DNA of 64,000 nt from the NCBI GenBank assembly GCA_963785035.1, contig CAWATG010000005.1, positions 1 through 64,000 on the forward strand, written 5' to 3'. Source of the DNA: CAWATG01 sp963785035 (GTDB lineage Bacteria; Actinomycetota; Acidimicrobiia; IMCC26256; CAWATG01). The notes below the pieces were generated by a model. That model searched no databases. It saw only the letters and a program-made list of their open reading frames with translations, and was not told where the DNA came from. Made by a program: the position numbers and the translations under genes. Positions 27,925 to 38,795 of this stretch are shown one piece after another (within the stretch, counting starts at the first letter, position 1; each line of letters opens with the position of its first letter).

Positions 27925-30900
27925 TCAGCGTGATGCGCCGAGCAACCCCTCATTGGCACGTTCGATCCGAACCACCTCCGATAGCGGCGCGACACGCCAG
28001 AGAAAGCGGCTCGTTGCTTGCCAGTCCGCAAGCAGTTCCGCCGCACGACGCGAACCGGTGAGCCCACGATGCTCCTCCAGCAGTTCCCTCACCTCCGCGA
28101 GTTCCTCATCATCGGGCGCGACCGCGTCGACGAGCTGGCGATTCAGCCTGGCGGCCAAGAGCGCTTCTTCGTCGACGATGAACGCCCGACCACCGGTCAT
28201 GCCAGCCCCGAGGTTGTATCCGAACGGGCCGAGTATCAGGACCGTCCCGCCCGTCATGTACTCACACGCATGGTCACCGGTGCCTTCGACGACGGCCGTC
28301 GCACCACTGTTTCGAACTGCGAAGCGCTCACCAACCCGACCTGCTACGAAGAGCTGGCCGCCGGTCGCGCCGTACAACACGGTGTTGCCCGCCAAGACTG
28401 GATCGCCCGCGTCATCCGCTGGTGGTCGCACCACGATCCGACCCCCGCCCTGACCTTTGCCGACGTAGTCGTTGGCCTCGCCGATGAGGTCGAGCGTGAC
28501 CCCATCAGCCAGGAAGGCACCGAAGCTTTGTCCTGCCGTGCCGGTGAACCGCGCCTTGACCGAACCCGCCGGTAACGACCTTCCCCATTCCAGGCCGATA
28601 GCGCCACCCAACGAGGCGCCGATTGCACGGTCCGCTCCGGTGATCGTGTAGTCGAGCGTAATTTCGCCGCCTTCCCACAATGTTCCGAATGCATCCAGGT
28701 ACAGCTGCTCGTCGAGTTCCGAGCGTGGACGCTGGATCGGCATACCCGCAACAAAGTGCCGCGGCGCGGCGGCATCGCCCGGCATGCACAACAAGGGCGC
28801 CAGGTCCAACGAATCGGTACGCGTATCCCCCGTCACGCTGCTGTGTGAGGAGCTCAACCCGCCCGATCGCGTCATCGAGGGAACGCAGGCCGTTCTGTGC
28901 GAGCAGAGATCGCACCTCCTCTGCGACGAACAGGAGGTATTGCGCAACACCTTCAGGTGTCCCTGCGAACTTGCGGCGCAGATTCGTGCGCTGCGTGGCG
29001 ATGCCCGTCGGACACGTATCCCGATGACAGGCTCGTACCATGATGCAACCCTCGGCGATCATCACGGCTGTGCCGAACGAGTACTCATCCGCACCGAGGA
29101 GCGCGGCGACGAGCACATCGCGACCTGTCTTGAACCCGCCGTCGACACGAAGACGCACGCGATCGCGCAGCGCGTTTTCAACGAGTGCCTGTTGCGTCTC
29201 TGCGATGCCGAGCTCCCAGGGCATGCCCGCGTGTTTGATCGACGACAATGGCGATGCCCCCGTACCACCATTCGCGCCCGAAACTTGAACCACGTCCGCA
29301 AGCGCCTTCACGACACCCGCTGCAATCGTTCCAATGCCGGCTTCGGCGACCAACTTCACCGACACTGCTGCTCGCGGGTTGACCTGCTTGAGATCAAAGA
29401 TCAATTGCGCGAGATCCTCGATCGAATAGATGTCGTGATGCGGCGGTGGCGAGATCAGACCGACACCAGGCTGGGTATGGCGCAAGCGCGCGATCTCAGC
29501 GCTCACCTTGTGTCCCGGGAGCTGGCCACCTTCACCAGGCTTGGAGCCCTGAGCAATCTTGATGTTCAGCTCATCGGCAAAGGCGCAATACTCGGGTGTT
29601 ACCCCGAAGCGCCCCGACGCGATCTGCTTGATCCTGGAGTTCTTGTCTACCGCTTGGCCTCGGGTTCGGAAACGCGCGGGATCCTCGCCGCCCTCGCCGC
29701 AGTTGCTCTTGCCGCCGATGAGATTCATCGCGACAGCGATCGTCTCGTGGGCCTCCTTGCTCAGCGAACCGTGCGACATGGCACCCGTGGAGAAGCGACG
29801 TGTGATCGCCTCGATGGGCTCGACCTCGTCCAGCGGGATCGGACTGCCTGCCGGAAGAATCTCCAGCAAGTCGTGCAACTCCGTGGTCGGTCGGCTCTCC
29901 ACAAGGTTGCGGAACTGGTCGTACAAGTCGGAACGACCATCCTTGACGGCTCGCTGCAACACGTGCGCGGCGCGAAGATCAACGGGATCGGGCCTGGCCA
30001 TCAACTCTGCCGGCACCGGTTCGATGATCGACGCCGGACCCAGAATCATGACGCTTCCCTGCTCCTCGGGCGGCGCCGGCTGCAATGATCCGAGAGGAGC
30101 AATGGTCTCCGATGCTGACGAGGGACCACCTGCATGTTCCAGCACCCGCGATCCGATCGCGCTGCCCTTGTCGGTGCTACGTCGCTTCGGTTCAGCGTCG
30201 CTGCCGCTGCTTCAGTCTCCACACCTGCCACGGCATGTATACCGTCAGCAACTTCGGGATTGTTGGCGTGATAGTCACCGCCACGCTTGCGGAATCGAAC
30301 CCAGCCTGGCTCGTCAAGCTGAGCAACGTCAGCCGCGAATCCCTCCTGATGCCGACTCAATGCGTCGAGCCCGAGCTCGGCGAATCCGATACCGCCGACA
30401 GTCGACGTCGTCTCGCGCAGGCACCGATGGATCACCGATGGGCCAAGTCCGATGACTTCGAAAATCTGCGCCGAACGGTACCCCTCGACAGTGGAAATGC
30501 CCATCTTGGCGAAGATCTTCAGCACGCCGTCCTCGACGCCGGCCTGGTACTTCGCCTGGGCATCTGCGGAGTGCAACTCGCCCAGCTGGTCGTCGTCGGC
30601 CATCGCCGCGACGCTTTCGAGTGCCAGCCGCGGACACACCGCGTCGGCGCCATAGCCCAACAGGCATGCAACGCCATGTACGTCGCGCACATCGCCGGAG
30701 TCCACCACGAGCGAAACCAGCTGACGGACATGCGAATCGATCAAGCGATGATGCACAGCCCCCAGGGCAAGGAGCGACGGCACAGGAACGCGCTCATCGC
30801 TGACCCGTCCATCGGAGATCACGATGATTCCCACTCCACCCTCGATCGCGTGCAGCGCTTCGAGCGAGATGCGTTCCAACGCTGCTTCAAGACCGCCTGC

Positions 30901-32688
30901 CCCATCGCTGACGTCGAAGGTAGCGTCGAGCTCGACGGCTGCGAACACCGCTTGCTCGGCATCCAACAACTCCGAAACCGTGTTTGGGTACAGGAAGAAG
31001 GTCGGCAGTTCGAGGAGGCGTGCCGCCTCGGGGCGTTCGGTCAACAACGGTTGGCGAGGCCCGAGGCAGGTTCGCAACGACATGACGAGCCGTTCGCGCA
31101 AATGATCGATCGGAGGATTGCTCACTTGGGCGAAGCGTTGCTTGAGAAAGTGGAACACGGGACGACTGCGGCGCGACACCGCGGCGAACGGCGTGTCGTC
31201 ACCCATCGAGAACGTCGGCTCTTTGGCATCGGTGGCCATGGGCTTGAGCACCATGGTCACATCCTCCTTGGTGAGCCCAAAGGCGCGCTGGGCGCGCGTG
31301 AGAACGTCAGGGTCAGGAGGCGCCGAAATGGCCCGACCGAGAGGAAGTGACAGGAGCCCGTCGGCAGCCCAACGGCCATACGGTGCTTGGCGTGCGAGGT
31401 CGCCCTTGATGTCCTGGTCGTGGAGCAATCCGCCCGCGTCCGGGTCCACACAGAGCATCTGTCCCGGACCGAGACGCCCACGTCGGATCTTGCCGTGGCC
31501 GCTGAGTGGCACAGCACCAACCTCTGATGCCACCACGACCAGACCATCGTCGCACTGAAGCCAACGCAGCGGGCGTAGTCCGTTGCGGTCAAGCGATGCG
31601 CCAACGCGCGTGCCGTCGGTGAAAACAAGGCCGGCAGGCCCGTCCCATGGGTCCGAGAAACTGGCGTGGTAGCGGTAGAAGTCGCGCACACCTGGCGCAA
31701 CCTCACGATGCCCTTCCCACGCTTCGGGCACCAACATGGCAACGGCATGTCGGACATCACGCCCGGCGCGAGTGAGGAGCTCGACGGCATTGTCGAGCCT
31801 GCCTGAATCAGAGTCGTACTCGTCGAACAGTGGACGGAACGCGTCTTCAGGGCCGAGACCGACCTCAACCGTACCGAGCCGACCGCGTGCCTCCATGCGC
31901 CGGATATTGCCGTCGATCGTGTTGATCTCTCCGTTGTGACAGAGGAAGCGGAATGGCTGCGCGCGCTCCCATGCCGGAGCAGTGTTTGTCGAGAATCGAG
32001 AGTGGAAGATCGCGAACGGTGCGATGAAGTCCTCGGCGCCGAGGTCGTCATAGAACGGCTGCAGCCGGTCACTGATCACGAGCGCCTTGTACGTGACGGT
32101 GAGGAATGACCAACTTGCGAAGTAGTGCCGCACGCCGTCGGAGATGCACTGCCGCTCTGCTGCTCGGCGCGCCCGATAGCACCGCCGTTCGACATCATCA
32201 TCGTTGACGCCCCGGCCATCAGAATCCGTTGGCCTGCGGAGGATGCCGTGGAGTATCGCCGGCATCTCGACACGGGCCGCGGCACCGATGTGGGACTCGT
32301 CGATGGGTACGGCACGCCACCCCAACAGATCGATACCCTCGGCCTCAAGCGCGCTCGCCACGTTGCGCTGTGCGACCGAGCGCGACGCCGCATCATCACA
32401 GTCGAAGAAGGCCGTGATGACACCGACCTGCGAAGCGTCAACTTCGACACCGAGATCCTGCTTGGCGACCCTTGCAAAGAAAGCCTTCGGGATCGGCACG
32501 AGAAGACCCGCGCCATCGCCCGAAACGCCATCGGCAGCGATCGCGCCGCGGTGACGGACACCAGCGAGACCTTGGAGGGCAAGCTCGACAATCGCGCGCG
32601 ACGACTCGCCACTCGACTGAGCAACAAATCCGATACCGCAGCTGTCGAGCTCGGCGCGGGCTCGAGCAGGAGTGAGATGGCGCGTCAT
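27925..32688 (-). CDS. gltB: Glutamate synthase large subunit (two frameshifts)
   Basis: About 1587 residues. It converts glutamine plus 2-oxoglutarate to two glutamates. Domain order: class II amidotransferase with the catalytic Cys exposed after a short propeptide ('LDSCGIGFVAQSS'); central domain; FMN-binding synthase domain ('FSTGAMSHGSLSKEAHETIA', 'GEGGEDPARF', 'GASPLSSIKHAG'); the 3Fe-4S Cys set ('CHRDTCPTGIATQ'); and the GXGXG beta-helix tail ('GEANDYVGKGQGGGRIVV'). The frame changes near 30170 (net minus one, or plus two) and in a five-C run at 28827-28831. A Pro/Ala/Ser-rich insert of roughly 90 residues at about 825-910 is unusual. No gltD small subunit follows. Confidence 0.9.
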
Positions 32689-32926
32689 GGTGCTCCTCGT
32701 CGCGAGTGAAAAGGGGCCGGCGTGAAACGGGCGAGAGCCTCTCGACGCTCGCCCACGACCGCCACTTCCACACCAACTGACCGTGTCTAGGGGGTAGAGA
32801 GGGGTGGGGGGTCCGTTACAGGCGACGCCGGTGTCGCACCGAGAAGCCTAGCGGGGGGCATCACCGTGCCCCGAGCCGATTAGCGTTCACGCCAACGTCG
32901 GCCGTCGACCAAGGGGATTTCTGGCC

Positions 32927-34036
32927 GTGACAAAGGTCGCAGTACTTGGAGGGGGACAGCTGGGTCGCATGTTGGGCCTCGCTGCGTTGCCACTCGGTGT
33001 CACGGTCTCCTTCCTTGATCCCAATCCCGACGCGCCCGCCGGTTCTGTGGGGTCATTGGTCATCGGAACACTCGACGATGCCGCCTCGTTGCAGCAAGTC
33101 ACCAAAGGGGCCACCGTCACGACCTATGAGTGGGAAGGTGTTCCGGCAACATCTGCGGAACTGGTGACCTCACTCACACCCGTGTATCCGCCTGTGGGCG
33201 CGTTGGCCGTCTCGCAGGATCGGTTGGCGGAGAAGACGATGTTCACGTCGTTAGGTGTCGCCGTCGCTCCATTCCGTCAGGTCGATTCGCTCGATGAGCT
33301 GCGACGAGCTGTCGAAGAGCTCGGACTTCCCGCAATCCTCAAGACGAGGCGCGGCGGCTACGACGGAAAGGGCCAGGTCGTACTCAGCGCTCCTGGTGAA
33401 ATCCCGGCGGCGTGGGACGAACTGGGCGGTGCGGCTCTCATCCTGGAAGCACTTGTTCCCTTCACGCGCGAACTGTCGATCCTGTGCGCCCGCGGCGTCG
33501 ACGGCTCGACAGTCGTGTGGCCATTGACCGAGAACACGCACAGCAATGGCATCTTGCGAGTGAGTCGCGCACCGGCGCCGTTGTTGACACCCGAGCTCGT
33601 CGATGCGGCACAGTCGATCGCCACACGCACCATGGAGCACCTCGATTACCGAGGTGTGCTGGCAATCGAGCTCTTCCAACACGGAGAGGCGTTACTCGCC
33701 AACGAAATGGCGCCACGGGTACACAACTCGGGCCACTGGACGATCGAGGGTTCAGTCACGAGCCAGTTCGAGAATCACCTGCGTGCAATCCTCGGCCTGC
33801 CGCTCGGAGTCACCGACGCACGCGGCGCGAGTGTCATGGTGAATTGCATCGGTGGCATGCCGGACCGTCACGATGTGCTCGCTATTCCCGGTGCTCATTT
33901 TCACGACTACGGCAAAGCAGCTCGTCCAGGCCGCAAGGTGGGACACATCACGCTCACCGCAAGCGATGCCGATGCAAAGCTGCTCTCGCAACGTCTCGCT
34001 ACGCTGCAGTCCCTGATTTCCGACGCTTCGAGATAG
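32927..34036 (+). CDS. purK: N5-carboxyaminoimidazole ribonucleotide synthase
   Basis: A 369-residue ATP-grasp enzyme of purine synthesis that carboxylates AIR to N5-CAIR. Signature N-terminus 'VAVLGGGQLGRMLGLAA', ATP-grasp segments 'LPAILKTRRGGYDGKGQ' and 'ELSILCARG', and 'NEMAPRVHNSGHWTIEG' near the active site. GTG start at 32927. Divergent from gltB over a 238-base region. xthA follows by 11 bases. No purE is visible here. Confidence 0.93.
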   Translation: MTKVAVLGGGQLGRMLGLAALPLGVTVSFLDPNPDAPAGSVGSLVIGTLDDAASLQQVTKGATVTTYEWEGVPATSAELVTSLTPVYPPVGALAVSQDRLAEKTMFTSLGVAVAPFRQVDSLDELRRAVEELGLPAILKTRRGGYDGKGQVVLSAPGEIPAAWDELGGAALILEALVPFTRELSILCARGVDGSTVVWPLTENTHSNGILRVSRAPAPLLTPELVDAAQSIATRTMEHLDYRGVLAIELFQHGEALLANEMAPRVHNSGHWTIEGSVTSQFENHLRAILGLPLGVTDARGASVMVNCIGGMPDRHDVLAIPGAHFHDYGKAARPGRKVGHITLTASDADAKLLSQRLATLQSLISDASR

Positions 34037-34047
34037 CCGAGGCACCT

Positions 34048-34821
34048 GTGCGCATCGCCACCTGGAACGTCAATTCCCTGAAGGCTCGGCTTCCGCGCGT
34101 CGAGGAGTGGATCAGCACCGCCGCGCCCGATGTGCTGTGCCTGCAGGAAACGAAGATGACCGACCGGGCATTTCCCCACCTGACGTTCTCCGCGCTGGGC
34201 TATGAAAGTGTCCACCATGGTCAAGGACAGTGGAATGGCGTTGCAATCCTCTCGCGTGTCGGCATCGACGATGTATCGAGTGGATTCGGCACCCTCACTG
34301 ATCCCTACGAAGGTGATGCCCGCCTGATCACCGCGACGTGTGGCGGTGTCACGGTTTCATCGGTCTATGTGCCCAACGGTCGCGAGCTGGCAACAGAGCA
34401 CTACGAGCGCAAGCTCGTCTGGCTCGATGTGCTCAGAGAGTGGATCGCAATGACGTGCACTCCCAGCGATCCCTACGTCATCCTCGGCGACTTCAACGTC
34501 GCTCCCGACGACCGCGACGTCTGGAGCATGGAGGCCTTCGTCGGCGCGACCCACGTCAGCGAACCCGAACGGGCCGCACTGGCTGCGCTTCGTGCATGGG
34601 GACTCGTCGACGTGTTCCGCCAGCACTATGAAGAAGACGGCCTCTTCACCTATTGGGACTACCGCGGCGGTGCATTCCACCAGGGACGCGGTATGCGGAT
34701 CGACCTCGCCTACGCGACCGAGCCCGTCGCTCGACGCTGCACTTGGGCAATTGTCGATCGCAACGCACGCAAGGGGAAGCAGCCGTCCGACCACACGCCC
34801 CTCATCATCGAACTCGACTGA
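34048..34821 (+). CDS. xthA: Exodeoxyribonuclease III
   Basis: A 257-residue AP endonuclease/3'-5' exonuclease of the EEP family. Catalytic signatures: 'ATWNVNSLKARLP' (Asn), 'CLQETKM' (Glu), 'VYVPNGRE' (Tyr/Asn), 'LGDFNVAPDDRDVW' (Asp, Asn) and 'SDHTPLI' (Asp-His). It repairs abasic sites and 3' blocks. GTG start at 34048, 11 bases after purK; probably co-transcribed. Confidence 0.93.
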   Translation: MRIATWNVNSLKARLPRVEEWISTAAPDVLCLQETKMTDRAFPHLTFSALGYESVHHGQGQWNGVAILSRVGIDDVSSGFGTLTDPYEGDARLITATCGGVTVSSVYVPNGRELATEHYERKLVWLDVLREWIAMTCTPSDPYVILGDFNVAPDDRDVWSMEAFVGATHVSEPERAALAALRAWGLVDVFRQHYEEDGLFTYWDYRGGAFHQGRGMRIDLAYATEPVARRCTWAIVDRNARKGKQPSDHTPLIIELD

Positions 34822-34847
34822 TCAGCCCAGATCGACCGAACGTCAAG

Positions 34848-34870
34848 CGTGCCGGGTCACTCCCGACACG
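34848..34870. terminator. Hairpin between convergent xthA and etfA
   Basis: CGTG-c-CGGG, loop TCACT, CCCG-a-CACG: two four-base stems with one C/A mismatch, in the 72-base convergent gap. No U-tract follows on either strand, so it would be a weak or factor-dependent terminator. Confidence 0.35.
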
Positions 34871-34893
34871 TTCCGCTCGCTTGGGATGCGTCG

Positions 34894-35865
34894 CTAGCTC
34901 CGTGCTTTCAAGGCCTCGATCAGCTTCGGCACAACCTTTGATGCGTCGCCGACGATGCCGAGGTCAGCCACACCGAAGATGGGAGCTTCGGCGTCCTTGT
35001 TGATCGCGATGATGTTGTCCGAGCCCTTCATCCCCACCAGATGCTGCGTCGCACCAGAAATCCCAATCGCGATGTACACCTTGGGCTTGACGATTTTGCC
35101 GGTCTGGCCGACCTGCTTCGAATAAGGCACCCATCCAGCGTCGACGATGGCGCGCGACGCGCCCGACGCTCCGGAAAGCAGGCGAGCCAACTCCTCGACG
35201 AACGGGTCGAAGTTCTCTTTGGCGCCGATACCCCGGCCGCCAGAAACGACCACGGTCGCATCTTCGAGCTTCGGACCCTCGCGCTCCTCGACGTGGCGCT
35301 CTAAGACCTGGGTCTCGCCGGAACGACCGAGGTCACCAGACCCCGCCACCTCGACAACAGCTGCAGGACCGCCGCTCGGCTCGGCCGCGAACGACTTCGG
35401 GCGAATCGCCGCGAGATACGGCTTGGGACCCGTGAACTTCGTGTCGACGAGCGTGTTGCCACCAAAAATTGCCGTTCCGACAACCAACGTGTCGCCATCG
35501 ACGGCCAACGACATGCCGTTGGTCAGCACGGTACGGTCCAGCCGAGCCGACAAACGCGACACAGCATCGCGACCGTCATAGCTCTGAGCGAACAGCACGA
35601 CGTCGGGACCCTGCGTCTCGACCAGCGCCGCCAACGCCGCTGCTCCGACCACGCCAGCCTGCATCGACCCCGGGTCGACGGCAAAGACCTTGGTCGCGCC
35701 GTATTCGCCAAGGGTCGAAGCCAGCGCTTCGGCGTTCGTACCGACGAGCACAGCCTCAACAGTCCCGCCGAGTTCACGGGCTTTTGTCAGCAATTCGAGC
35801 GTCGCGGCATTGGGCTTGTCGCCGTCGGCCTCTGCATACACCCAGATCTTCGAAAGCGCCATCAT
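34894..35865 (-). CDS. etfA: Electron transfer flavoprotein subunit alpha
   Basis: A 323-residue FixB/EtfA. The FAD-domain signature is 'ATVVVSGGRGIGAKENF', then 'VPYSKQVGQTGKIVKPKVYIAIGISGATQHLVGM' in two blocks and 'INKDAEAPIFGVADLGIVGD'. With EtfB it accepts electrons from acyl-CoA dehydrogenases such as those at 16.4 and 44.5 kb. AAAAGGGATTG precedes an ATG-ATG start (35865 or 35862). Thirteen bases downstream of etfB. Confidence 0.94.
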   Translation of the reverse strand: MMALSKIWVYAEADGDKPNAATLELLTKARELGGTVEAVLVGTNAEALASTLGEYGATKVFAVDPGSMQAGVVGAAALAALVETQGPDVVLFAQSYDGRDAVSRLSARLDRTVLTNGMSLAVDGDTLVVGTAIFGGNTLVDTKFTGPKPYLAAIRPKSFAAEPSGGPAAVVEVAGSGDLGRSGETQVLERHVEEREGPKLEDATVVVSGGRGIGAKENFDPFVEELARLLSGASGASRAIVDAGWVPYSKQVGQTGKIVKPKVYIAIGISGATQHLVGMKGSDNIIAINKDAEAPIFGVADLGIVGDASKVVPKLIEALKARS

Positions 35866-35878
35866 CAATCCCTTTTCC

Positions 35879-36655
35879 CTAGACGAGCTTGAGCTGCTCG
35901 AGGAACGCGACGACCTGCTCGTGTGCAGTGCCGTCGTCTTCGATCTTGGTACCGGCCTGACGTTGCGGCGCGTCGGTGATCGACACGATCTCCTGGCCGG
36001 AGCCCGCCCAACCAACGGAGTCGAGGCCAAGATCAGCAGCCGTCACAGCATCCACTGGCTTGTTCTTCGCGGCCATGATCCCTTTGAAGGATGGATACCG
36101 TGGCTCGACCACACCGGCTGTCACACTCACGACGGCGGGCAACGAAGCCTGTACGACATCGTATCCGGCTTCGGTTTGCCGTTGGATCGTGACCTTGCCG
36201 TCGGCGATCTCGACATTCTTGGCGAAGGTCAGCGAAGGCCAGCCAAGCAGCTCGGCAACCTGTGCGGGAATCGTGCCGGAGTATCCGTCCGTTGACTCTG
36301 TAGCAGTCAGCACCAAGTCAATGTCGCCGACACGCTCGACGGACTTCGCGATGACCTTTGCGGTACCCAGCGCGTCCGACCCAGCGAGCGCCGGGTCCGA
36401 GATCAGCACAGCCTTCGAAGCGCCCATCGCCAGCGCAGTGCGCAAGCCCGAAACCTCACCATTCGGGGCCATCGAGATCAACGTGACCTCGCCACTCCCG
36501 GCTGCCGCAACGAGCAGCAACGCCATCTCGACGCCATAGCTATCGGATTCGTCGAGAATGAGCTTGCCTTCACGCTTCATCGTTTTACTTCCGGCATCAA
36601 GGGCGCCGGGCACGGTCGGGTCTGGAATCTGCTTGACGCAGACGGCGACGTTCAT
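35879..36655 (-). CDS. etfB: Electron transfer flavoprotein subunit beta
   Basis: A 258-residue FixA/EtfB starting 'MNVAVCVKQIPDP', with 'DESDSYGVEMALLL', the AMP-site-like 'VLTATESTDGYSGTIPAQVAELLG', and 'VVEPRYPSFKGIMAAKNKPV'. Forms the heterodimer with EtfA, the next gene. The promoter should lie in the 173-base divergent region that also holds three 11-bp repeats. Confidence 0.94.
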   Translation of the reverse strand: MNVAVCVKQIPDPTVPGALDAGSKTMKREGKLILDESDSYGVEMALLLVAAAGSGEVTLISMAPNGEVSGLRTALAMGASKAVLISDPALAGSDALGTAKVIAKSVERVGDIDLVLTATESTDGYSGTIPAQVAELLGWPSLTFAKNVEIADGKVTIQRQTEAGYDVVQASLPAVVSVTAGVVEPRYPSFKGIMAAKNKPVDAVTAADLGLDSVGWAGSGQEIVSITDAPQRQAGTKIEDDGTAHEQVVAFLEQLKLV

Positions 36656-36769
36656 CAGTGATCGCTCCACGGAGTAACGGATGTAACGGGATGTGATCTG
36701 GCGAAGGTACGGACACGGCCGGTCGCTTTGCGCCGTGGCGGCCAAGATTGTGACCCCAATCGCACTGGT

Positions 36770-36802
36770 GATGCCAAACGGATGCCAAACCGATACCAAA
36801 CC
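36770..36802. repeat. Three tandem 11-bp repeats in the etfB / reductase divergent region
   Basis: GATGCCAAACG, GATGCCAAACC and GATACCAAACC run head to tail, differing by one base each. The 11-base period is about one helical turn, so a protein could bind all copies on one face. They lie 115 bases upstream of etfB and 27 bases upstream of the flavoprotein start, a sensible place for a regulator of both. Could also be a neutral tandem expansion. Confidence 0.6.
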
Positions 36803-36828
36803 GGGCATGGGAGGTACCGTCGTCGGCG

Positions 36829-38100
36829 ATGATGACACGAGGCGCTGGGGCGCCAACGAACAACCTGGACGTCGAAGTTCTCGTCGTCGGCGCAGGCCCC
36901 GCCGGGACGGCTGCAGCGATCCAGGCGCAGCGGCACGGACTCGGGGTACTCGTCCTCGACAAGGCGCGGTTCCCGCGGGACAAGACCTGCGGTGACGGAC
37001 TGACAACCTCGGCGTTACGACACCTCGAGACACTCGGCCTCGATCTGGGGGCATTGACGACGTATGAACCAGTGCGCGACATCCTGCTCGTCGGGCCAGA
37101 TGGTCGCGAAGTCGAGCTGCGCCTGCCCGATGGTGGCCAACATGCGGGTGTCGTGCCTCGTCTTGAACTCGATGCAGCGCTGGTCGCATTGACTCGTTCC
37201 AATGGGATCGAAATCCACGAAGGCCGAATGCTTACCTCGGTCGCCATGCAGGACCATTGCGCTATCGCCGTGCTCGACAACGGCACACACGTTCACGCCC
37301 GTTTCATCGTGGCCGCCGACGGGCACTTCTCGAGCGTTCGCCGGGCGCTCGCGAGCAGCGCCCTCGACAATGCCGCAACTGTTCCGGGCACGTGGCACGC
37401 GTTCCGCCAGTACTTCTCGGGCGTCGAAGAACGCCGACTCTCCGTGCTCTTCGAACGAGACCTCCTGCCGGGATACGCGTGGATCTTCCCACTGCCCGAT
37501 GGACGCGCCAACGTCGGCCTCGGCGTGCTCCGATCCACCGCGACCACTGGCAAGGGGCTCGCGTCCCTCTGGCGCGAACTGCTCGAGCGCGACTCGATCC
37601 GGAAGGTGCTCGGCACGACAGCAGAGCCGATCGATCGTCACCGGGCGTGGCCCATTCCCACCAACTTCCACCCCGATCGCCTGAGCTCGGGACGAGCGCT
37701 CTTTGTGGGCGACGCCGCAGGCGTGGTGGACCCGATGACCGGTGAGGGAATCGGTCAAGCGCTCGAAACGGGAATGCTCGCGGCCGACTCGATCGCGCAG
37801 CATCGCTCATCGACCGACGACCACCCTGGTGCGGTCGCGACGACATACCGTCATCGCGTCGAACGAGCGCTCGGACGGGACTTACGCTTCGCGACACGAC
37901 TCCAACAGCTCAATGGCTCACGTCTCGCCCTCACCGCAACGCTGCGCGCTGTCGACGCGAGCCCCTGGACGCGAAACAACTTCGCGCGCTGGCTCTTCGA
38001 GGACTATCCCCGCGCACTGCTGCTGACCCCCAGCCGGTGGCGACGTCACACCATTCAGCGCCCGACACCCTACGGTTCGTACACTGGACCGTCACGATGA
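36829..38100 (+). CDS. Geranylgeranyl-reductase-family FAD oxidoreductase
   Basis: A 423-residue flavoprotein. FAD motif 'VLVVGAGPAGTAAAIQAQR', the family's 'FPRDKTCGDGLTTSALRHL', and 'FVGDAAGVVDPMTGEGIGQAL' near the C-terminus. Members reduce isoprenoid double bonds (menaquinone or lipid side chains) or act as halogenase-like monooxygenases. Nearby etfAB could supply electrons, though this is only positional. The stop overlaps the next start in ATGA. Confidence 0.85.
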   Translation: MMTRGAGAPTNNLDVEVLVVGAGPAGTAAAIQAQRHGLGVLVLDKARFPRDKTCGDGLTTSALRHLETLGLDLGALTTYEPVRDILLVGPDGREVELRLPDGGQHAGVVPRLELDAALVALTRSNGIEIHEGRMLTSVAMQDHCAIAVLDNGTHVHARFIVAADGHFSSVRRALASSALDNAATVPGTWHAFRQYFSGVEERRLSVLFERDLLPGYAWIFPLPDGRANVGLGVLRSTATTGKGLASLWRELLERDSIRKVLGTTAEPIDRHRAWPIPTNFHPDRLSSGRALFVGDAAGVVDPMTGEGIGQALETGMLAADSIAQHRSSTDDHPGAVATTYRHRVERALGRDLRFATRLQQLNGSRLALTATLRAVDASPWTRNNFARWLFEDYPRALLLTPSRWRRHTIQRPTPYGSYTGPSR

Positions 38101-38795
38101 TGACTCACTGGTTGCGGACCCCGCATTGGTCAAGCACGATCCCGATGGAGACCCCGCACCCTCGCCTCGACGTGTTAGCCGAAACGGGCTACGTCGTACT
38201 GCAGGATCTCGATCCACCGATCCCCGAGCATGAGTACGCCGACCTCGAATACTTCGAATACAAGTCGGGTGGCGACACCGACTGGGCGCCGATCGCATCG
38301 CGCTCTGGCGGCGTCGACCTCGCCAACTTCTGGTCTCCAGGCGACGAACGTCCGGACAAGGACTTTCAACTCTGCGCGAATGCCGACCGCGCGCCCAGCA
38401 TCAAACGATACGTGCAGTCCGTACACGCCAACTTCGGCCGCGTGCGCATCATCCGTTTGCGTACCCAGGACTACGACGCTGCACGGCTGCAGATCCACCG
38501 CGACGACAACAACCGCTTCAACGACGACGACAGCGGATGGGTCGTGCGATCGTGGTTGGAACTCTCCGGCAACGCCGAAAGCTTCATGATCCTGATGGAA
38601 CAGGGTGAAGACGGCCTTCCCGATCCTGGCACCGAGATCCGGATTCCCCTGCACCGCGGCGCGCAGTTCGTCATCGACACCCAGCGGTTGTGGCACGTCG
38701 TATGCCATCCACGTCCGGAGCCGCGTTATGCGCTCATCTCGAGCTGGGAATCAGGTCCCGCGCTCGATGCGTGGATCAACTCGCAACTTCCGTAG
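38097..38795 (+). CDS. Putative Fe(II)/2-oxoglutarate oxygenase (aspartyl hydroxylase-like cupin)
   Basis: A 232-residue protein. 'LQIHRDDNNRF' supplies an H-x-D pair near residue 134, 'RLWHVVCHPRPEPR' a distal His near 200 and an Arg soon after ('RYALISSWE'). This is the His-Asp-His-Arg arrangement of double-stranded beta-helix oxygenases. The N-terminal 100 residues match no family I know. It overlaps the flavoprotein stop by four bases, so the two are translationally coupled and may act in one pathway. Assignment is by motif only. Confidence 0.6.
   Translation: MMTHWLRTPHWSSTIPMETPHPRLDVLAETGYVVLQDLDPPIPEHEYADLEYFEYKSGGDTDWAPIASRSGGVDLANFWSPGDERPDKDFQLCANADRAPSIKRYVQSVHANFGRVRIIRLRTQDYDAARLQIHRDDNNRFNDDDSGWVVRSWLELSGNAESFMILMEQGEDGLPDPGTEIRIPLHRGAQFVIDTQRLWHVVCHPRPEPRYALISSWESGPALDAWINSQLP

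Noticed and set aside
32689..32926. Regulatory RNA or riboswitch in the gltB-purK divergent region
   Set aside because: G-rich runs are present but no purine riboswitch core or other known fold is evident; only promoters are expected.
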